From contig NZ_KL647134.1 in NCBI RefSeq assembly GCF_000725805.1, positions 186,001 to 250,000 of the forward strand: DNA of 64,000 nucleotides, written 5' to 3'. Each line of letters begins with the position of its first letter. Position 1 is the first letter of the stretch. A program made the translations under genes and the position numbers. Shown here one piece after another: positions 24,553-34,628 of this stretch. A model generated the notes under the pieces. It was not told the DNA's origin, searched no databases, and worked only from the letters and a program-made list of their open reading frames with translations. Source of the stretch: Streptomyces xanthophaeus (GTDB lineage Bacteria > Actinomycetota > Actinomycetes > Streptomycetales > Streptomycetaceae).

Positions 24553-26421
24553 GTGAGCGGAACCTCAGAAGGAACCGGTTCGGCGGCCGACAGCATCCGA
24601 TCGGCCATTACGCAGCGTCACGCAGCAGTACCGGCAGCGCCGTCGGCGCCCGCCACCCCGGCGCCACCGCCCCGCGCCGAGAGCGCGCGGAGCGACTACC
24701 GGGCCGCGTTCAACGCGGCCCACCTCGCCATGGCCGTCGTCGACCGCGAGGGCTACGTCGTCGTCGCCAACACGGCCCTCGCCGGACTGCTGGGCACCGA
24801 GCCGCAGGCGCTCACCCACCAGTGCGCCGCCGACCTGGTCGACCTGGCGTCGGAGGCGCGCACCTGGGCCGCGTACCAGGAGGTGCTGCGCGGCCGGCAG
24901 GCCCGGCTGCGCTGCACGCGCCGCCTCAAGCACCCCGACGGGCACTCGCTGTGGACCGAGGTCACCCTCGGCCCCGTGCCGGGCACCGGTGAGGTCCTGC
25001 TGTCCGTCGCCGACATCAGCGACCGGCGCGACCTCCAGGCCCGGCTGCGGCACCTCCAGATGCACGACCCGGTGACCCGGCTGCCCAACCGGGCCCTGTT
25101 CTTCGAGCGGCTCTCCGCCGCCCTGGAGGCCTCCTCGTACGAATCCGGCGGCGGCACCGGCCGGATCGGGCTCTGCTACCTGGACCTGGACGGGTTCAAG
25201 GCCGTCAACGACACCCTCGGCCACCGGGTCGGCGACCGGCTGCTGACGGCCGTCGCGGCCCGGCTGACCCAGTGCGCCGACCAGTCCGGGTACGGGCGCA
25301 CGGGCGGGCACCTGGTGGCACGGCTCGGCGGCGACGAATTCGCCCTGCTCGTGGAGGACTCCACCGGCACGGAGCAGCTCGCCGAACTGGCCCGCAGCGT
25401 CCTGGCCGCCGTCCAGGAGCCCTTCGACCTGGCCGGGCAGCGACTGTCGGTCTCGGCCTCGATCGGGGTGGTGGAGCGGGCGGCCGCCGGGACCTCGGCG
25501 ACCGGGCTGATGCAGGCCGCGGACACGACCCTGTACTGGGCCAAGGCGGACGGAAAGGCCCGCTGGACCCTCTTCGACCCGGAACGCAACGCCCACCGCA
25601 TGACGCGCCAGGCCCTGTCCTCCACGCTGCGGCCGGCGGTGGAGCAGGGCGAGTTCGAGCTGGAGTACCAGCCGCTGGTGGACCTGGAGAGCGGAGTGGT
25701 GCGCGGGGTGGAGGCCCTGGTCCGCTGGAACCACCCGCAGTTCGGCACGTTGACGCCGAATCGGTTCATCGGGATCGCCGAAGAGGACGGGTCCATCGTC
25801 CAGTTGGGGCAGTGGGTCCTGCGGACCGCTTGCAGGCAGGCGCGGCGCTGGCAGATCGAGCAGCCGAGCGACTGCCCCGTCTTCGTCTCCGTGAACGTCG
25901 CGGTGCGGCAGGTGTGGGACTCGGACCTGGTGGGCGACGTGGCGGAGATCCTCGCCGAGACGGGCCTCGCGCCGCAGCTGCTCCAGCTGGAGCTCACCGA
26001 ATCGGCGGTCATGGGCTCGGCGGGCCGCCCGCTCCAGGCCCTCCAGGCGCTCAGCGACATGGGCGTGCGGATCGCCATCGACGACTTCGGCACGGGCTAC
26101 TCGAACCTGGCCTACCTCAGCCGCCTGCCGGTGTCGGTCCTGAAGCTGGACGGCTCCTTCGTCCGGGGCTTCCGCTACGAGGAGGGCACGCACCCGAACC
26201 CGGCGGACGAGACCATCGTCGAAGCCCTGGTCCAGCTGGCGCACCGGCTGGGCCTGACGGTCACCGCGGAGTGCGTCGAGACGGCGGGCCAGGCGGCCCG
26301 GCTGCGGCGCGTGGGCTGCGACACGGGCCAGGGCTGGCTGTACTCCCGCGCGGTGGCCCCGGACCGCATCGCGGAGATGATCGGCTCCCGCCCGGGCCTG
26401 GGCGGCCCCGAGCAGCCGTGA
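24553..26421 (+). CDS. cdgA: PAS-GGDEF-EAL cyclic di-GMP enzyme (CdgA-like)
   Basis: A 622-aa cytoplasmic protein with no membrane helix. After a 45-residue Ala/Pro head comes a PAS domain (about 47-165, FNAAHLAMAVVDREGYVVVAN). The GGDEF domain has YLDLDGFKAVNDTLGH and an intact GGDEF (259-263), with no RxxD inhibitory site before it. The EAL domain starts with EYQPLVDLESG, has VEALVRW (387-389) and IDDFGTGYSNL. Both halves look catalytically competent, so it could make and degrade c-di-GMP, which controls Streptomyces development through BldD. The name cdgA rests on domain order and remembered neighbourhood; other Streptomyces PAS-GGDEF-EAL proteins (RmdA, CdgF) cannot be excluded. GTG 24553 has GGGAG upstream. 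Confidence 0.75.
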   Translation: MSGTSEGTGSAADSIRSAITQRHAAVPAAPSAPATPAPPPRAESARSDYRAAFNAAHLAMAVVDREGYVVVANTALAGLLGTEPQALTHQCAADLVDLASEARTWAAYQEVLRGRQARLRCTRRLKHPDGHSLWTEVTLGPVPGTGEVLLSVADISDRRDLQARLRHLQMHDPVTRLPNRALFFERLSAALEASSYESGGGTGRIGLCYLDLDGFKAVNDTLGHRVGDRLLTAVAARLTQCADQSGYGRTGGHLVARLGGDEFALLVEDSTGTEQLAELARSVLAAVQEPFDLAGQRLSVSASIGVVERAAAGTSATGLMQAADTTLYWAKADGKARWTLFDPERNAHRMTRQALSSTLRPAVEQGEFELEYQPLVDLESGVVRGVEALVRWNHPQFGTLTPNRFIGIAEEDGSIVQLGQWVLRTACRQARRWQIEQPSDCPVFVSVNVAVRQVWDSDLVGDVAEILAETGLAPQLLQLELTESAVMGSAGRPLQALQALSDMGVRIAIDDFGTGYSNLAYLSRLPVSVLKLDGSFVRGFRYEEGTHPNPADETIVEALVQLAHRLGLTVTAECVETAGQAARLRRVGCDTGQGWLYSRAVAPDRIAEMIGSRPGLGGPEQP

Positions 26422-26446
26422 CGGCAGCCCCGCCTGGGGCTGCCGT
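26421..26446. terminator. Bidirectional terminator hairpin
   Basis: ACGGCAGCCCC and GGGGCTGCCGT form an 11-bp stem with a GCCT loop, directly at the stop of the GGDEF-EAL gene and 14 nt before the convergent DUF397 stop. Confidence 0.7.
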
Positions 26447-26459
26447 CTCCGGCGTACGG

Positions 26460-26720
26460 TCAGAGACTCCGCACGAACGTCGCGAACGCGTGCGGCGCCA
26501 CGGCGAAGACGGGGCCGTCCGCCTGCTTGGAGTCCCGCACGGCGACGAGGTGGGGCTGGCTGGCCACCTCGACGCACTCGCCACCGTTGGAGCCGCTGTA
26601 CGAGGACTTCTGCCAGGTGGCACCGCCAAGGGGGGCGCACTCGACGCACTCGCCGCCGGTCCCGCCGCTGTAGCTGGACTTCCGCCACAGCGCGCCCGCC
26701 AGGTTGTCAATGGTCCCCAT
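26460..26720 (-). CDS. DUF397 protein with duplicated motif
   Basis: An 86-aa protein with two DUF397 openings in tandem: LWRKSSYSGGTGGECVECA and TWQKSSYSGSNGGECVEVA, then one VAVRDSKQADGPVFAVAPHAF ending. Such small proteins pair with an XRE/DUF5753 regulator and modulate it, as in the WhiJ and related Streptomyces systems. The ATG at 26720 overlaps the end of the regulator gene by 14 bp and has AGAGGA upstream. The extra N-terminal half repeat is unusual; most family members have one. Confidence 0.88.
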   Translation of the reverse strand: MGTIDNLAGALWRKSSYSGGTGGECVECAPLGGATWQKSSYSGSNGGECVEVASQPHLVAVRDSKQADGPVFAVAPHAFATFVRSL

Positions 26721-27528
26721 AACGTTCCTCTCGTACGCGGGCGATCAACGCCGCCGATTCCTCCACGGAGAGTGCCGCGGCCTGCAGATGATCGTAGCGA
26801 TGCGCACAGTCACTCGCCGTCTCAGGATTCGCTGTCACATGTGCCGAACCGTAGCTCTCGGCGTAGACGATGTCCGGGTCCCCCTTGAACCGGAGGACCG
26901 TGAACGCCCCAACCGTGGCCGGGTGTTGTCCGGCGCTGAACGGCAGGATCTGGATGCGCAACTCGCGACGGTCCTGGAACTCCAGCAACCGGTTCATTTG
27001 AGCCCGCATTATTTCCCTCCCGCCGAAGGGCCGGTGCAGCACCGCCTCGTCCAGGACCACCCAGCCGAGGGGCGGGCACTCCCTGGTCAGGATCCGCTGG
27101 CGCTCCATCCTCGCGGCGACCGCCTCTTCGAGCTTCTCACCCCACCCGGCCCGGAGAACCGCCCGGGCGTAGTCCTCCGTCTGGAGCAGGCCGTACACCA
27201 ACTGCGGCTGGAACGAGGAGATGTGTGTCGCCCTGGCTTCCATCTCGGCAAACGCCTGGAACCAGCTCGGCAACTGGCTCCGTAGCACCAGGCCCACCAG
27301 GCGGGAGAACACCCCGCCCGTTCCCAGCGCCGCGTCCACCCGCTCCGAGAAGTCGCGGGTGGGGACCCTCTTGCCGTTCTCGATCATGCCGATCAGGGAG
27401 CCAGTGCAGAAGATGATGGATCCCAACTGGGCCTGTTTCAGACCCGCGTCCTCCCTGAGCCTGCGCAGTTCGTAGCTGTAGTAGTCCAACGGCGAGGCGC
27501 TGGGATCGATGTCGCGGGTCTGGGCCAT
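26707..27528 (-). CDS. XRE family regulator with DUF5753
   Basis: A 273-aa regulator. The N-terminal helix-turn-helix is LRRLREDAGLKQAQLGSIIFCTGSLIGMIENGKRVP (two parts, about residues 18-55). The remainder is the DUF5753 ligand or partner domain (FAEMEARATHISSFQPQLVYGLLQTEDYARA, VLDEAVLHRPFGG, LRIQILPFSAG). It is translated together with the DUF397 gene that follows. Systems of this type control development or antibiotic genes and are repeated many times in each Streptomyces genome; the targets here are unknown. No strong ribosome site is visible before ATG 27528. Confidence 0.88.
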   Translation of the reverse strand: MAQTRDIDPSASPLDYYSYELRRLREDAGLKQAQLGSIIFCTGSLIGMIENGKRVPTRDFSERVDAALGTGGVFSRLVGLVLRSQLPSWFQAFAEMEARATHISSFQPQLVYGLLQTEDYARAVLRAGWGEKLEEAVAARMERQRILTRECPPLGWVVLDEAVLHRPFGGREIMRAQMNRLLEFQDRRELRIQILPFSAGQHPATVGAFTVLRFKGDPDIVYAESYGSAHVTANPETASDCAHRYDHLQAAALSVEESAALIARVREERYGDH

Positions 27529-27627
27529 GGGGTACCCCCGAGCGATGCGGAGCCGGATTCAACCTGTTGCCGAGCGTAGCGACGCCGCCACGCAGCGGTG
27601 GGGGGAATCCGGCAACCATGTGACACA

Positions 27628-27661
27628 CCTCCGCCCCACCCCGGAAGGGGCAGGGCGGAGG
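27628..27661 (-). terminator. Terminator after chitinase gene
   Basis: CCTCCGCCC and GGGCGGAGG pair around an inner CCCC-GGAA-GGGG hairpin, 28 bp beyond the chitinase stop on the minus strand. Confidence 0.6.
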
Positions 27662-27688
27662 CGTCGCTCGGCGCGGGGTGGGGGGAGA

Positions 27689-29371
<1,683 letters not shown>

Positions 29372-29422
29372 GAACTGCCTCCGGGGGGTGGGAGGGAGAA
29401 GCAAGAGGTTCAGGTGGAGAAA

Positions 29423-29480
29423 GAGATAGCGATCTCCACTCCCCCGAGTCAATGGTTTGGACCAAAGAAGGACTAGACCA
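29423..29480 (-). promoter_or_regulatory. Chitinase promoter with DasR-like direct repeats
   Basis: On the gene strand, TGGTCTAGTCCT (29480-29469) and TGGTCCAAACCA (29464-29453) form a 12-bp direct repeat of the Streptomyces chitinase type, close to the DasR consensus TGGTCTAGACCA. They lie just upstream of a -35 TTGACT (29452-29447) and a -10 TATCTC (29428-29423) with an 18-bp spacer. The second repeat is itself a near-palindrome. Confidence 0.78.
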
Positions 29481-29625
29481 CCGAACCGGCAAATCCCCTT
29501 GTCAGAGACCTGAGCGCACATCAGAAACCGCCCGCCACCCCGGGTGACGAGCGGTTTAAGGCTCCCTTGAGACACGCTCCCGCAAGGTTTCGGCAACAAA
29601 CCAGCCGAACTGCGTTCTCCTCCTG

Positions 29626-30747
29626 TCAAGAGGTCGGAGCAAGATCCTCCGGCATGCCGTACGCATCTGCGACGAGCCCGTACGAGCGCAGCCGGGCCTC
29701 GCCGCTGTGGGCGTTGGCGGTCAGCATCAGCTCGTCGGCGCCCGTCCTCTTGGCCAGGGCGTCGAGCCCGGCGCGGACGGCGTCGGGGGTGCCGTGGACG
29801 ATGTTGGCGAGCCAGCCGTCCACGAACTCCCGCTCCGGCGCGGTGAACGGGTACGCCGCCGCTTCCTCGGGCGTCGGCACCAGCCCGGGCCGCCCGCTGC
29901 GCAGCCGCAGCATGGACAGGGCGCCGGTGAGCACCTGGGCGCGGGCCTCCTCCTCGGTGGGGGCGGCGAGCGCGGCGACGCCGATGACGGCGTACGGGGC
30001 GTCCAGGACGGCCGAGGGGCGGAAGGACTGCCGGTACAGGTCGAGCGCGGGCAGGGTGCCGGCCGCCGAGAAGTGGTGGGCGTAGGCGAAGGGCAGGCCG
30101 AGTTCGCCGGCGAGGCGGGCGCTGAAGCCGGAGGAGCCGAGCAGCCAGACGGGCGGGCGCCCGGCGGGGCCCTGCACCGGGCCGGGTACGGCGTGGACGC
30201 GGGCGTACGGGTGCCCGTCGGGGAAGTCGTCGTCGAGGAAGCGGGTGAGCTCCATGAGCTGACGGGGGAACCCGTCCGCGGCCTCGTCCAGGCGCCCGGG
30301 CCCGCGCAGCGCGGCGGCGGTGCGGCCGTCGGTGCCCGGGGCCCGGCCGAGCCCGAGGTCGATCCGCCCGGGGGCGAGCGCCTCCAGGGTGCCGAACTGC
30401 TCGGCCACGGCCAGCGCGGCGTGGTTGGGCAGCATGACCCCGCCCGAGCCGAGGCGGATCCGCGAGGTGTGCGCGGCGAGGTGGGCCAGGATCACGGCCG
30501 GGGAGGAGCTGGCGACCCCGGGCATGGAGTGGTGTTCGGCCACCCAGTGGCGGTGGTAGCCGCGGGACTCGGCGAGCCGGGCGATGGCCACGCTGGTGCG
30601 CAGGGAGGCGTGGGCGGTGCTGCCGGCGCCGACCGTGACGAGGTCCAGGACCGAGAGCGGCACCGGCGCCTCTCCCCGGGCGGTGGCGCGGATGCCGTCC
30701 CGGCCCTCCTGTCGCTGCGCGTCCCCTCGTTCGGTGGGGTCACTCAT
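29626..30747 (-). CDS. LLM class flavin-dependent oxidoreductase
   Basis: A 373-aa luciferase-like monooxygenase. Family patterns: PLSVLDLVTVGAG at the start, YHRHWVAEHHSMPGVASSSPAVILAHLAA, RLGSGGVMLPNHAALAVAEQFGTLEALAPGRIDLGLGRAPG and VWLLGSSGFSARLAGELGLPFAYAHHF. It binds FMN or F420; the substrate is unknown. ATG 30747 with GGGAG upstream is preferred over 30783. Its 3' end is 254 bp from the divergent side of the chitinase promoter and there is no obvious functional link. Confidence 0.85.
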   Translation of the reverse strand: MSDPTERGDAQRQEGRDGIRATARGEAPVPLSVLDLVTVGAGSTAHASLRTSVAIARLAESRGYHRHWVAEHHSMPGVASSSPAVILAHLAAHTSRIRLGSGGVMLPNHAALAVAEQFGTLEALAPGRIDLGLGRAPGTDGRTAAALRGPGRLDEAADGFPRQLMELTRFLDDDFPDGHPYARVHAVPGPVQGPAGRPPVWLLGSSGFSARLAGELGLPFAYAHHFSAAGTLPALDLYRQSFRPSAVLDAPYAVIGVAALAAPTEEEARAQVLTGALSMLRLRSGRPGLVPTPEEAAAYPFTAPEREFVDGWLANIVHGTPDAVRAGLDALAKRTGADELMLTANAHSGEARLRSYGLVADAYGMPEDLAPTS

Positions 30748-30864
30748 CGTCGCTCCCGTCTCGGTTCGGTGTTCGTACGACATCCGTACGAGGTCCGTAC
30801 GAAGAATTCGAACCGTGAGTGTGCGCCGGGCATTCCCGGCACACCGGGGCAGGGGTCATGACCA

Positions 30865-30919
30865 TGGCATATGCCAGCGGAGTAGATCGAGGCCGAGCGA
30901 CATGATTGAGCCATCAATC
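30865..30919. promoter_or_regulatory. Palindromes between LLM oxidoreductase and IclR genes
   Basis: In the 251 bp between the divergent genes there is a perfect 12-bp palindrome TGGCATATGCCA (30865-30876) and an inverted repeat GATTGA-4 nt-TCAATC (30904-30919). Further on, TGATGGCT at 30949-30956 is the complement of AGCCATCA at 30909-30916. These are candidate sites for the IclR protein. Confidence 0.4.
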
Positions 30920-30998
30920 TCCTCAACAGGCGCTCCACATGGGCCTCTTGATGGCTATCGTGGTAGGGCAAGCGGTAACAACCTGCTAGGGGGAAACC

Positions 30999-31757
30999 GT
31001 GGCGCTGAAGCCCGAGCCGACCGCGCCGTTCCACTCGGTGCAGTACGCACTACGCGTACTCGAAACGATCGCGCGGCACACCGGTGGTGTGACCGATGCG
31101 CAGATCGCGCGTGAGACCGGCCTGCCCGCAGTCCATCTCGCCCCGATGCTGCTCATGCTGCGCCGGGAGGGGTACGTACTGCAGGTGTCCGATGGCGCCT
31201 ACGCCATAGGGGATTCCCTCGTGCTGCTCGGCTCCGGTACCGACCGGCAGCAGGCTCTGACGGACAAGCTCCAGGAGACCCTGGACCGGCTCCGCGACTC
31301 GGTCGGCGCGGCCGTCTACATCAGCAGGTACGTGGACGGCGAGGTCCGGATCACGCAGTTCGCGGACAGCCCCCGCACCCCGAAGGTCCACGAGTGGGTC
31401 GACTTCCGCTCGGCGGCGCACGCCAGCGCGGTCGGCAAGTGCCTGCTCACCCAGCTCGACCTGAACGGACGCCGCGACCACCTCTCCCGCCACAAGATCG
31501 CCCGGCTCACGTCGAAAACGATCGTGAACGAGCGGATCCTCTTCTCCAAGCTGGACTCCCAGCCGGCCACCGTGCCCGTGCTGGACCTGCAGGAGTACGC
31601 CGTGGGCACGGTCTGCGCGGCCGTCCCGATCACGGCGGGCGCGGCGGTGGGCTGCCTGGCCCTGTCGATGCCGGTCGAGCACGCGCACCGGCTGCGGGCC
31701 GCGGCGGACGCGCTGAACCGCAAGGCCGCGCCACTGCTGCTGTCGCTCACCCTCTGA
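30999..31757 (+). CDS. IclR family transcriptional regulator
   Basis: A 252-aa regulator. The N-terminal winged helix is VQYALRVLETIARHTGGVTDAQIARETGLPAVHLAPMLLMLRREGYV (read in parts, residues 14-60). The C-terminal effector domain contains VDFRSAAHASAVGKCLL and AVPITAGAAVGCLALSMP, the IclR family signatures. GTG 30999 has AGGGGG upstream. It is divergent from the LLM oxidoreductase and may control it; the effector is unknown. Confidence 0.88.
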   Translation: MALKPEPTAPFHSVQYALRVLETIARHTGGVTDAQIARETGLPAVHLAPMLLMLRREGYVLQVSDGAYAIGDSLVLLGSGTDRQQALTDKLQETLDRLRDSVGAAVYISRYVDGEVRITQFADSPRTPKVHEWVDFRSAAHASAVGKCLLTQLDLNGRRDHLSRHKIARLTSKTIVNERILFSKLDSQPATVPVLDLQEYAVGTVCAAVPITAGAAVGCLALSMPVEHAHRLRAAADALNRKAAPLLLSLTL

Positions 31758-31826
31758 CGGGGCCCGCGGCGGGACCGCGGGCCCCTGGGCCCCGGCCCGG
31801 ACCAGCCCGAACCGGCCCGGAAAACA

Positions 31827-31864
31827 CTTCGGGCGGTTCCCGGTGAACCGGAAACCGCCCGAAG
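31827..31864. terminator. Long hairpin between IclR gene and tRNA-Lys copy 2
   Basis: A 17-bp stem with one mismatch (CTTCGGGCGGTT... and its complement) and a TGAA loop, 6 nt beyond the 3' end of the minus-strand tRNA and 69 nt after the IclR stop. It should work in both directions. Confidence 0.8.
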
Positions 31865-31870
31865 GACAGG

Positions 31871-31944
31871 TGCGCCGCCAGGGACTCGAACCCCGGACCC
31901 GCTGATTAAGAGTCAGCTGCTCTAACCAACTGAGCTAGCGGCGC
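31871..31944 (-). tRNA. tRNA-Lys (anticodon CTT), copy 2
   Basis: The same 74 nt as copy 1 in inverted orientation, with the CTCTTAA anticodon loop and fully paired GCGCCGC/GCGGCGC acceptor. CCA is not encoded. The DNA upstream shares GTCAGCAG with copy 1. Confidence 0.97.
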
Positions 31945-31952
31945 CTGCTGAC

Positions 31953-31988
31953 AGAGAAAATACTACCTGGTCCTCCGGGGTGCTCAAA
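31953..31988 (-). promoter_or_regulatory. Promoter of tRNA-Lys copy 2
   Basis: On the minus strand, TTGAGC and TAGTAT are separated by 16 bp, close to the housekeeping -35/-10 consensus, and the tRNA begins about 15-20 nt downstream. Limits are given to within a few bases. Confidence 0.5.
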
Positions 31989-31992
31989 ACCA

Positions 31993-33798
31993 TTACCCGG
32001 GCACCCCGCCGCGGCCCGGGCGCAGGCCCAGCAGAGCCGTGCGGCCCTGGGCCTCGTAGGCCGCGAGCAGGGCGCTCAGGTCCGCTTCCACGAGGCGGCG
32101 GTAGCCCTCGCCGCGGACCGGGCACCACCACACCGGGTCGGGGCCGGGGCCGCCGGCGGCCCGCTGCGGGGTGCGGGGCAGGAAGCCCGCGCGGCGCAGG
32201 GCGACCCGGTGGACCTTGTTCGTCGCCGTGACCGGCATGGCCGCGACCACGCGGACGTAGCGCGGGGCCATCTTCGTGCCCAGGTCCGGCTGGGCGGCCA
32301 GGAAGGACGCGAAGGCCGCCGGGTCGAAGACCGCCCCCTCGCGCAGGGCGATCGCGGCCATCACCTGGTCGCCCGCGACCTCGTCGGGGACGGCGTAGAC
32401 GGCGACGGCCGCCGCGTCCTGCCAGCGGGCCAGGATGTTCTCGATCATCGCCGCGGCGAGGTTCTCGCTGTCGACCCGCAGCCGGTCGTCGGTACGGCCC
32501 GCGAAGTAGAGGAAGCCCCCGGCGTCCCGGAAGAAGAGGTCGCCCGTCCAGTACCAGCCGTCCCGGGTGCGGGCGGCCTCCGCGTCCGGGTTGCGCCAGT
32601 AGCCCTCGAAAAGGCTCCGGCCCCGGTTGACCAGCTCGCCTATGGCCTCGTCGCCGTTCAGCAGGCGGCCCCGGGCGTCCAGCCGCGCGGGCGGGCACTC
32701 CCGGCCCGTCTCCGGGTCGATCACCGCCAGGTCGTCCCCCGCCCCCGCCCGGCCCAGGGCCCCCTGCGGGGTGTCGGGGGTCCGCTGTACGGAGGCGCCG
32801 CCCTCGGTGGCCCCGTAGCCCTCCACCAGCCGGACGCCGAACCGCTCGGCGAAGCGGGCCGCGTCCACCGCCCCGGCCTCGGTGCCGAAGCCGAGGCGCA
32901 GCGGGTGGTTGCGGTCGTCGGGGCGGGGCTCGGTGGCCAGGAGGTACTGGACGGCGCGGCCGACGTAGGTGAAGTAGGTCGCCCCGTAGGCCCGCACGTC
33001 GTCCAGGAACGCGGAGGCGGAGAAGCGGCGGCGCAGGGCCACCGCGGCCCCGCCCGCGAGTGCCGGGAGCCAGTCGGCGATGACGGCGTTGCCGTGGAAG
33101 AGCGGCATGCAGACGTAGTGGACGTCGTCCGGAGTGACCGAAAACTGACGTGCCAGGGAGTGACCGGCCCCGGCGAGGCGGCCCTGGGTGCAGATGGCGG
33201 CCTTCGGGGCGCCCGTGGAGCCCGAGGTGAAGTAGAGGAGCAGCCGGTCGGCGGGCCCGGGCGGGCGCAGGACGGCCTCGCCGGGCTTCGCGCCGGCGTA
33301 GGGGGCGAGGAGGGCCTCGTACTCCTCGGTGCCGGTGACCAGGAGGCGTACGCCGGGCAGGTCGAGGCCGCGCAGCAGCGGCAGGTGGGCGGGCTCGGTG
33401 ACCAGGAGCCGGCATTCGGTGTGCAGGATGTCGCGGGCCAGCTCGGGGCCGCGCCGGGTGGGGTTGATCCCCGCGACGGCGGCCCCCGCGAGGGCCGCCG
33501 CGCCGAGCCAGTGCGGGAACTCGGGGACGTTGTCGAGCAGCACCCCGAGGTGCGGCTCGGCCCCTGGCGGCATGAGGTCGACGAGGAGCGCGGCGCGGGC
33601 GGCGGCTTCCCGGGCGGCCCGGTGACGGCTGAGGACGGCGCGCCCGGCACGCTCGGCGCCCGGTGCGCCGGGTGCGCCGGGTGCGCCGGGTGCGCCCGTG
33701 GCGCCTCGGGTGTCCTCGTACATCAGGCCGGGCCGGTGGTCGCCCCACTGGCGCGCGATGAGCTCCGCGACGGTTTCCGGTGCAGTCGTCGTCCGCAT
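31993..33798 (-). CDS. AMP-binding acyl-CoA synthetase-like enzyme
   Basis: A 601-aa member of the ANL adenylate-forming superfamily. The P-loop-like motif is LLYFTSGSTGAPKAA, followed by YVCMPLFHGNAVI, VEGYGATEGGASVQ, the GWYWTGDLFFRD core and the GRTDDRLRV hinge. The C-terminal lysine region is TNKVHRVALRRAGF. The build is that of long-chain acyl-CoA synthetases of the FadD6/FATP type. Near the N-terminus a GAP tripeptide occurs four times in a row, encoded by a 9-bp repeat (33662-33697). ATG 33798 lacks a clear ribosome site. Confidence 0.82.
   Translation of the reverse strand: MRTTTAPETVAELIARQWGDHRPGLMYEDTRGATGAPGAPGAPGAPGAERAGRAVLSRHRAAREAAARAALLVDLMPPGAEPHLGVLLDNVPEFPHWLGAAALAGAAVAGINPTRRGPELARDILHTECRLLVTEPAHLPLLRGLDLPGVRLLVTGTEEYEALLAPYAGAKPGEAVLRPPGPADRLLLYFTSGSTGAPKAAICTQGRLAGAGHSLARQFSVTPDDVHYVCMPLFHGNAVIADWLPALAGGAAVALRRRFSASAFLDDVRAYGATYFTYVGRAVQYLLATEPRPDDRNHPLRLGFGTEAGAVDAARFAERFGVRLVEGYGATEGGASVQRTPDTPQGALGRAGAGDDLAVIDPETGRECPPARLDARGRLLNGDEAIGELVNRGRSLFEGYWRNPDAEAARTRDGWYWTGDLFFRDAGGFLYFAGRTDDRLRVDSENLAAAMIENILARWQDAAAVAVYAVPDEVAGDQVMAAIALREGAVFDPAAFASFLAAQPDLGTKMAPRYVRVVAAMPVTATNKVHRVALRRAGFLPRTPQRAAGGPGPDPVWWCPVRGEGYRRLVEADLSALLAAYEAQGRTALLGLRPGRGGVPG
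33662..33697. repeat. 9-bp tandem repeat in acyl-CoA synthetase gene
   Basis: GGTGCGCCG is repeated four times and encodes GAP units near residue 38 of the enzyme, outside the conserved core. Confidence 0.75.
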
Positions 33799-33824
33799 GC
33801 CGCCGGAGGTTAGCTGACGTGTCG

Positions 33825-34433
33825 TCAGAATTGAACGTCGGAGCAGGAGTAGAAGGCCATCGGGGTGTCGTTGACGGTCCAGACGGCCAGGATCAGGTGC
33901 CGGCCGGTCTTGCCGCTGGGCATCGCGCCCTGGTGGACGGTGGTCATGGAGGGTCGGGCGCCGTTGTAGGCGACGGTCAGGAAGGGCTGCGGGTCGAGGG
34001 CGGCGCGGGTGAGGGGCTTGGTGGGGTCCCAGCCGTTCTTGGTGACGTAGTACTTGAAGTCGGTGGTGGAGTGGTTGGCCGTGAACTGCCACCGGAAGGC
34101 ATAGCTCTGGCCGCTGGTGACCTGGGTGGCGGGCCAGGCGCCGCCGCGCGGGTCATCGAGCTCCGCGAACTGCGGGAGGTTGGCGGAACATATCTTGCCG
34201 TCGGCCGGTCCGGCGGCCGGGAACCCCTTGAAGCCCTCGACGCTCTGCGGCTCCCACTGGATGGCGCCGCAGTTGGCGACCGTCTTGTTGGCGCAGAGCT
34301 TCGCGCGGCTGATGGGGGTGTCGGTGTAGCCGTGGCTGCTCGCGCTGGGGGCGCTGAGCAGGGTGATTCCGGCGACGAGGCCGAGTCCGAGCGCGGCGGC
34401 GCCGGCCCGTCCGGGCATGCGGAAGTGACGCAT
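33825..34433 (-). CDS. AA10 lytic polysaccharide monooxygenase (small chitin-binding protein)
   Basis: A 202-aa secreted copper enzyme. The signal peptide is residues 1-33 and ends in ASS, so the mature protein starts with His34 (HGYTDTPISRAKLC). His34 and His121 (FTANHSTTD) form the copper histidine brace. AVWTVNDTPMAFYSCSDVQF is the typical end of single-domain Streptomyces chitin-binding proteins. It cleaves crystalline chitin oxidatively and boosts chitinases such as the one at 27689-29371. Two chitinase-type operator repeats lie upstream. ATG 34433 has AAGGAG upstream. Confidence 0.93.
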   Translation of the reverse strand: MRHFRMPGRAGAAALGLGLVAGITLLSAPSASSHGYTDTPISRAKLCANKTVANCGAIQWEPQSVEGFKGFPAAGPADGKICSANLPQFAELDDPRGGAWPATQVTSGQSYAFRWQFTANHSTTDFKYYVTKNGWDPTKPLTRAALDPQPFLTVAYNGARPSMTTVHQGAMPSGKTGRHLILAVWTVNDTPMAFYSCSDVQF

Positions 34434-34510
34434 GATGCTCCTTGAACGTGGGGGGAGTTCGGCGAGAGCGTGCGCACGCGTGGGGATGAAGTGGCTCGGT
34501 TGAGTTCTTC

Positions 34511-34562
34511 AGGTCTAGACCAAGTCCCAGATTATTGACGAGAGTTGGCCATGTCCATACCA
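34511..34562 (-). promoter_or_regulatory. LPMO promoter with DasR-like operators
   Basis: On the gene strand, TGGTATGGACAT (34562-34551) and TGGTCTAGACCT (34522-34511) are 12-bp direct repeats; the second equals the classic chitinase operator. A -35 TGGACA (34557-34552) and a -10 TAATCT (34534-34529) with a 17-bp spacer sit between them, so the downstream repeat would cover the start of transcription. Confidence 0.78.
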
Positions 34563-34568
34563 ATGCGA

Positions 34569-34603
34569 GAACGGGTGGTCCGGTAGATTCCGGCCACCCG
34601 TTC
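34569..34603 (-). terminator. Terminator after SPFH gene
   Basis: GAACGGGTGG-t-CCGG pairs with CCGGCCACCCGTTC around a 6-nt loop (14 bp with one bulge), 26 nt beyond the SPFH stop on the minus strand. Confidence 0.65.
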
Positions 34604-34628
34604 GCGTACCGCCTTGACTCGGCCCGTC

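Noticed and set aside
33662..33697. Collagen-like protein from GAPGAP sequence
   Set aside because: It is only four short units inside an acyl-CoA synthetase-like enzyme and is better explained as a 9-bp slippage repeat.
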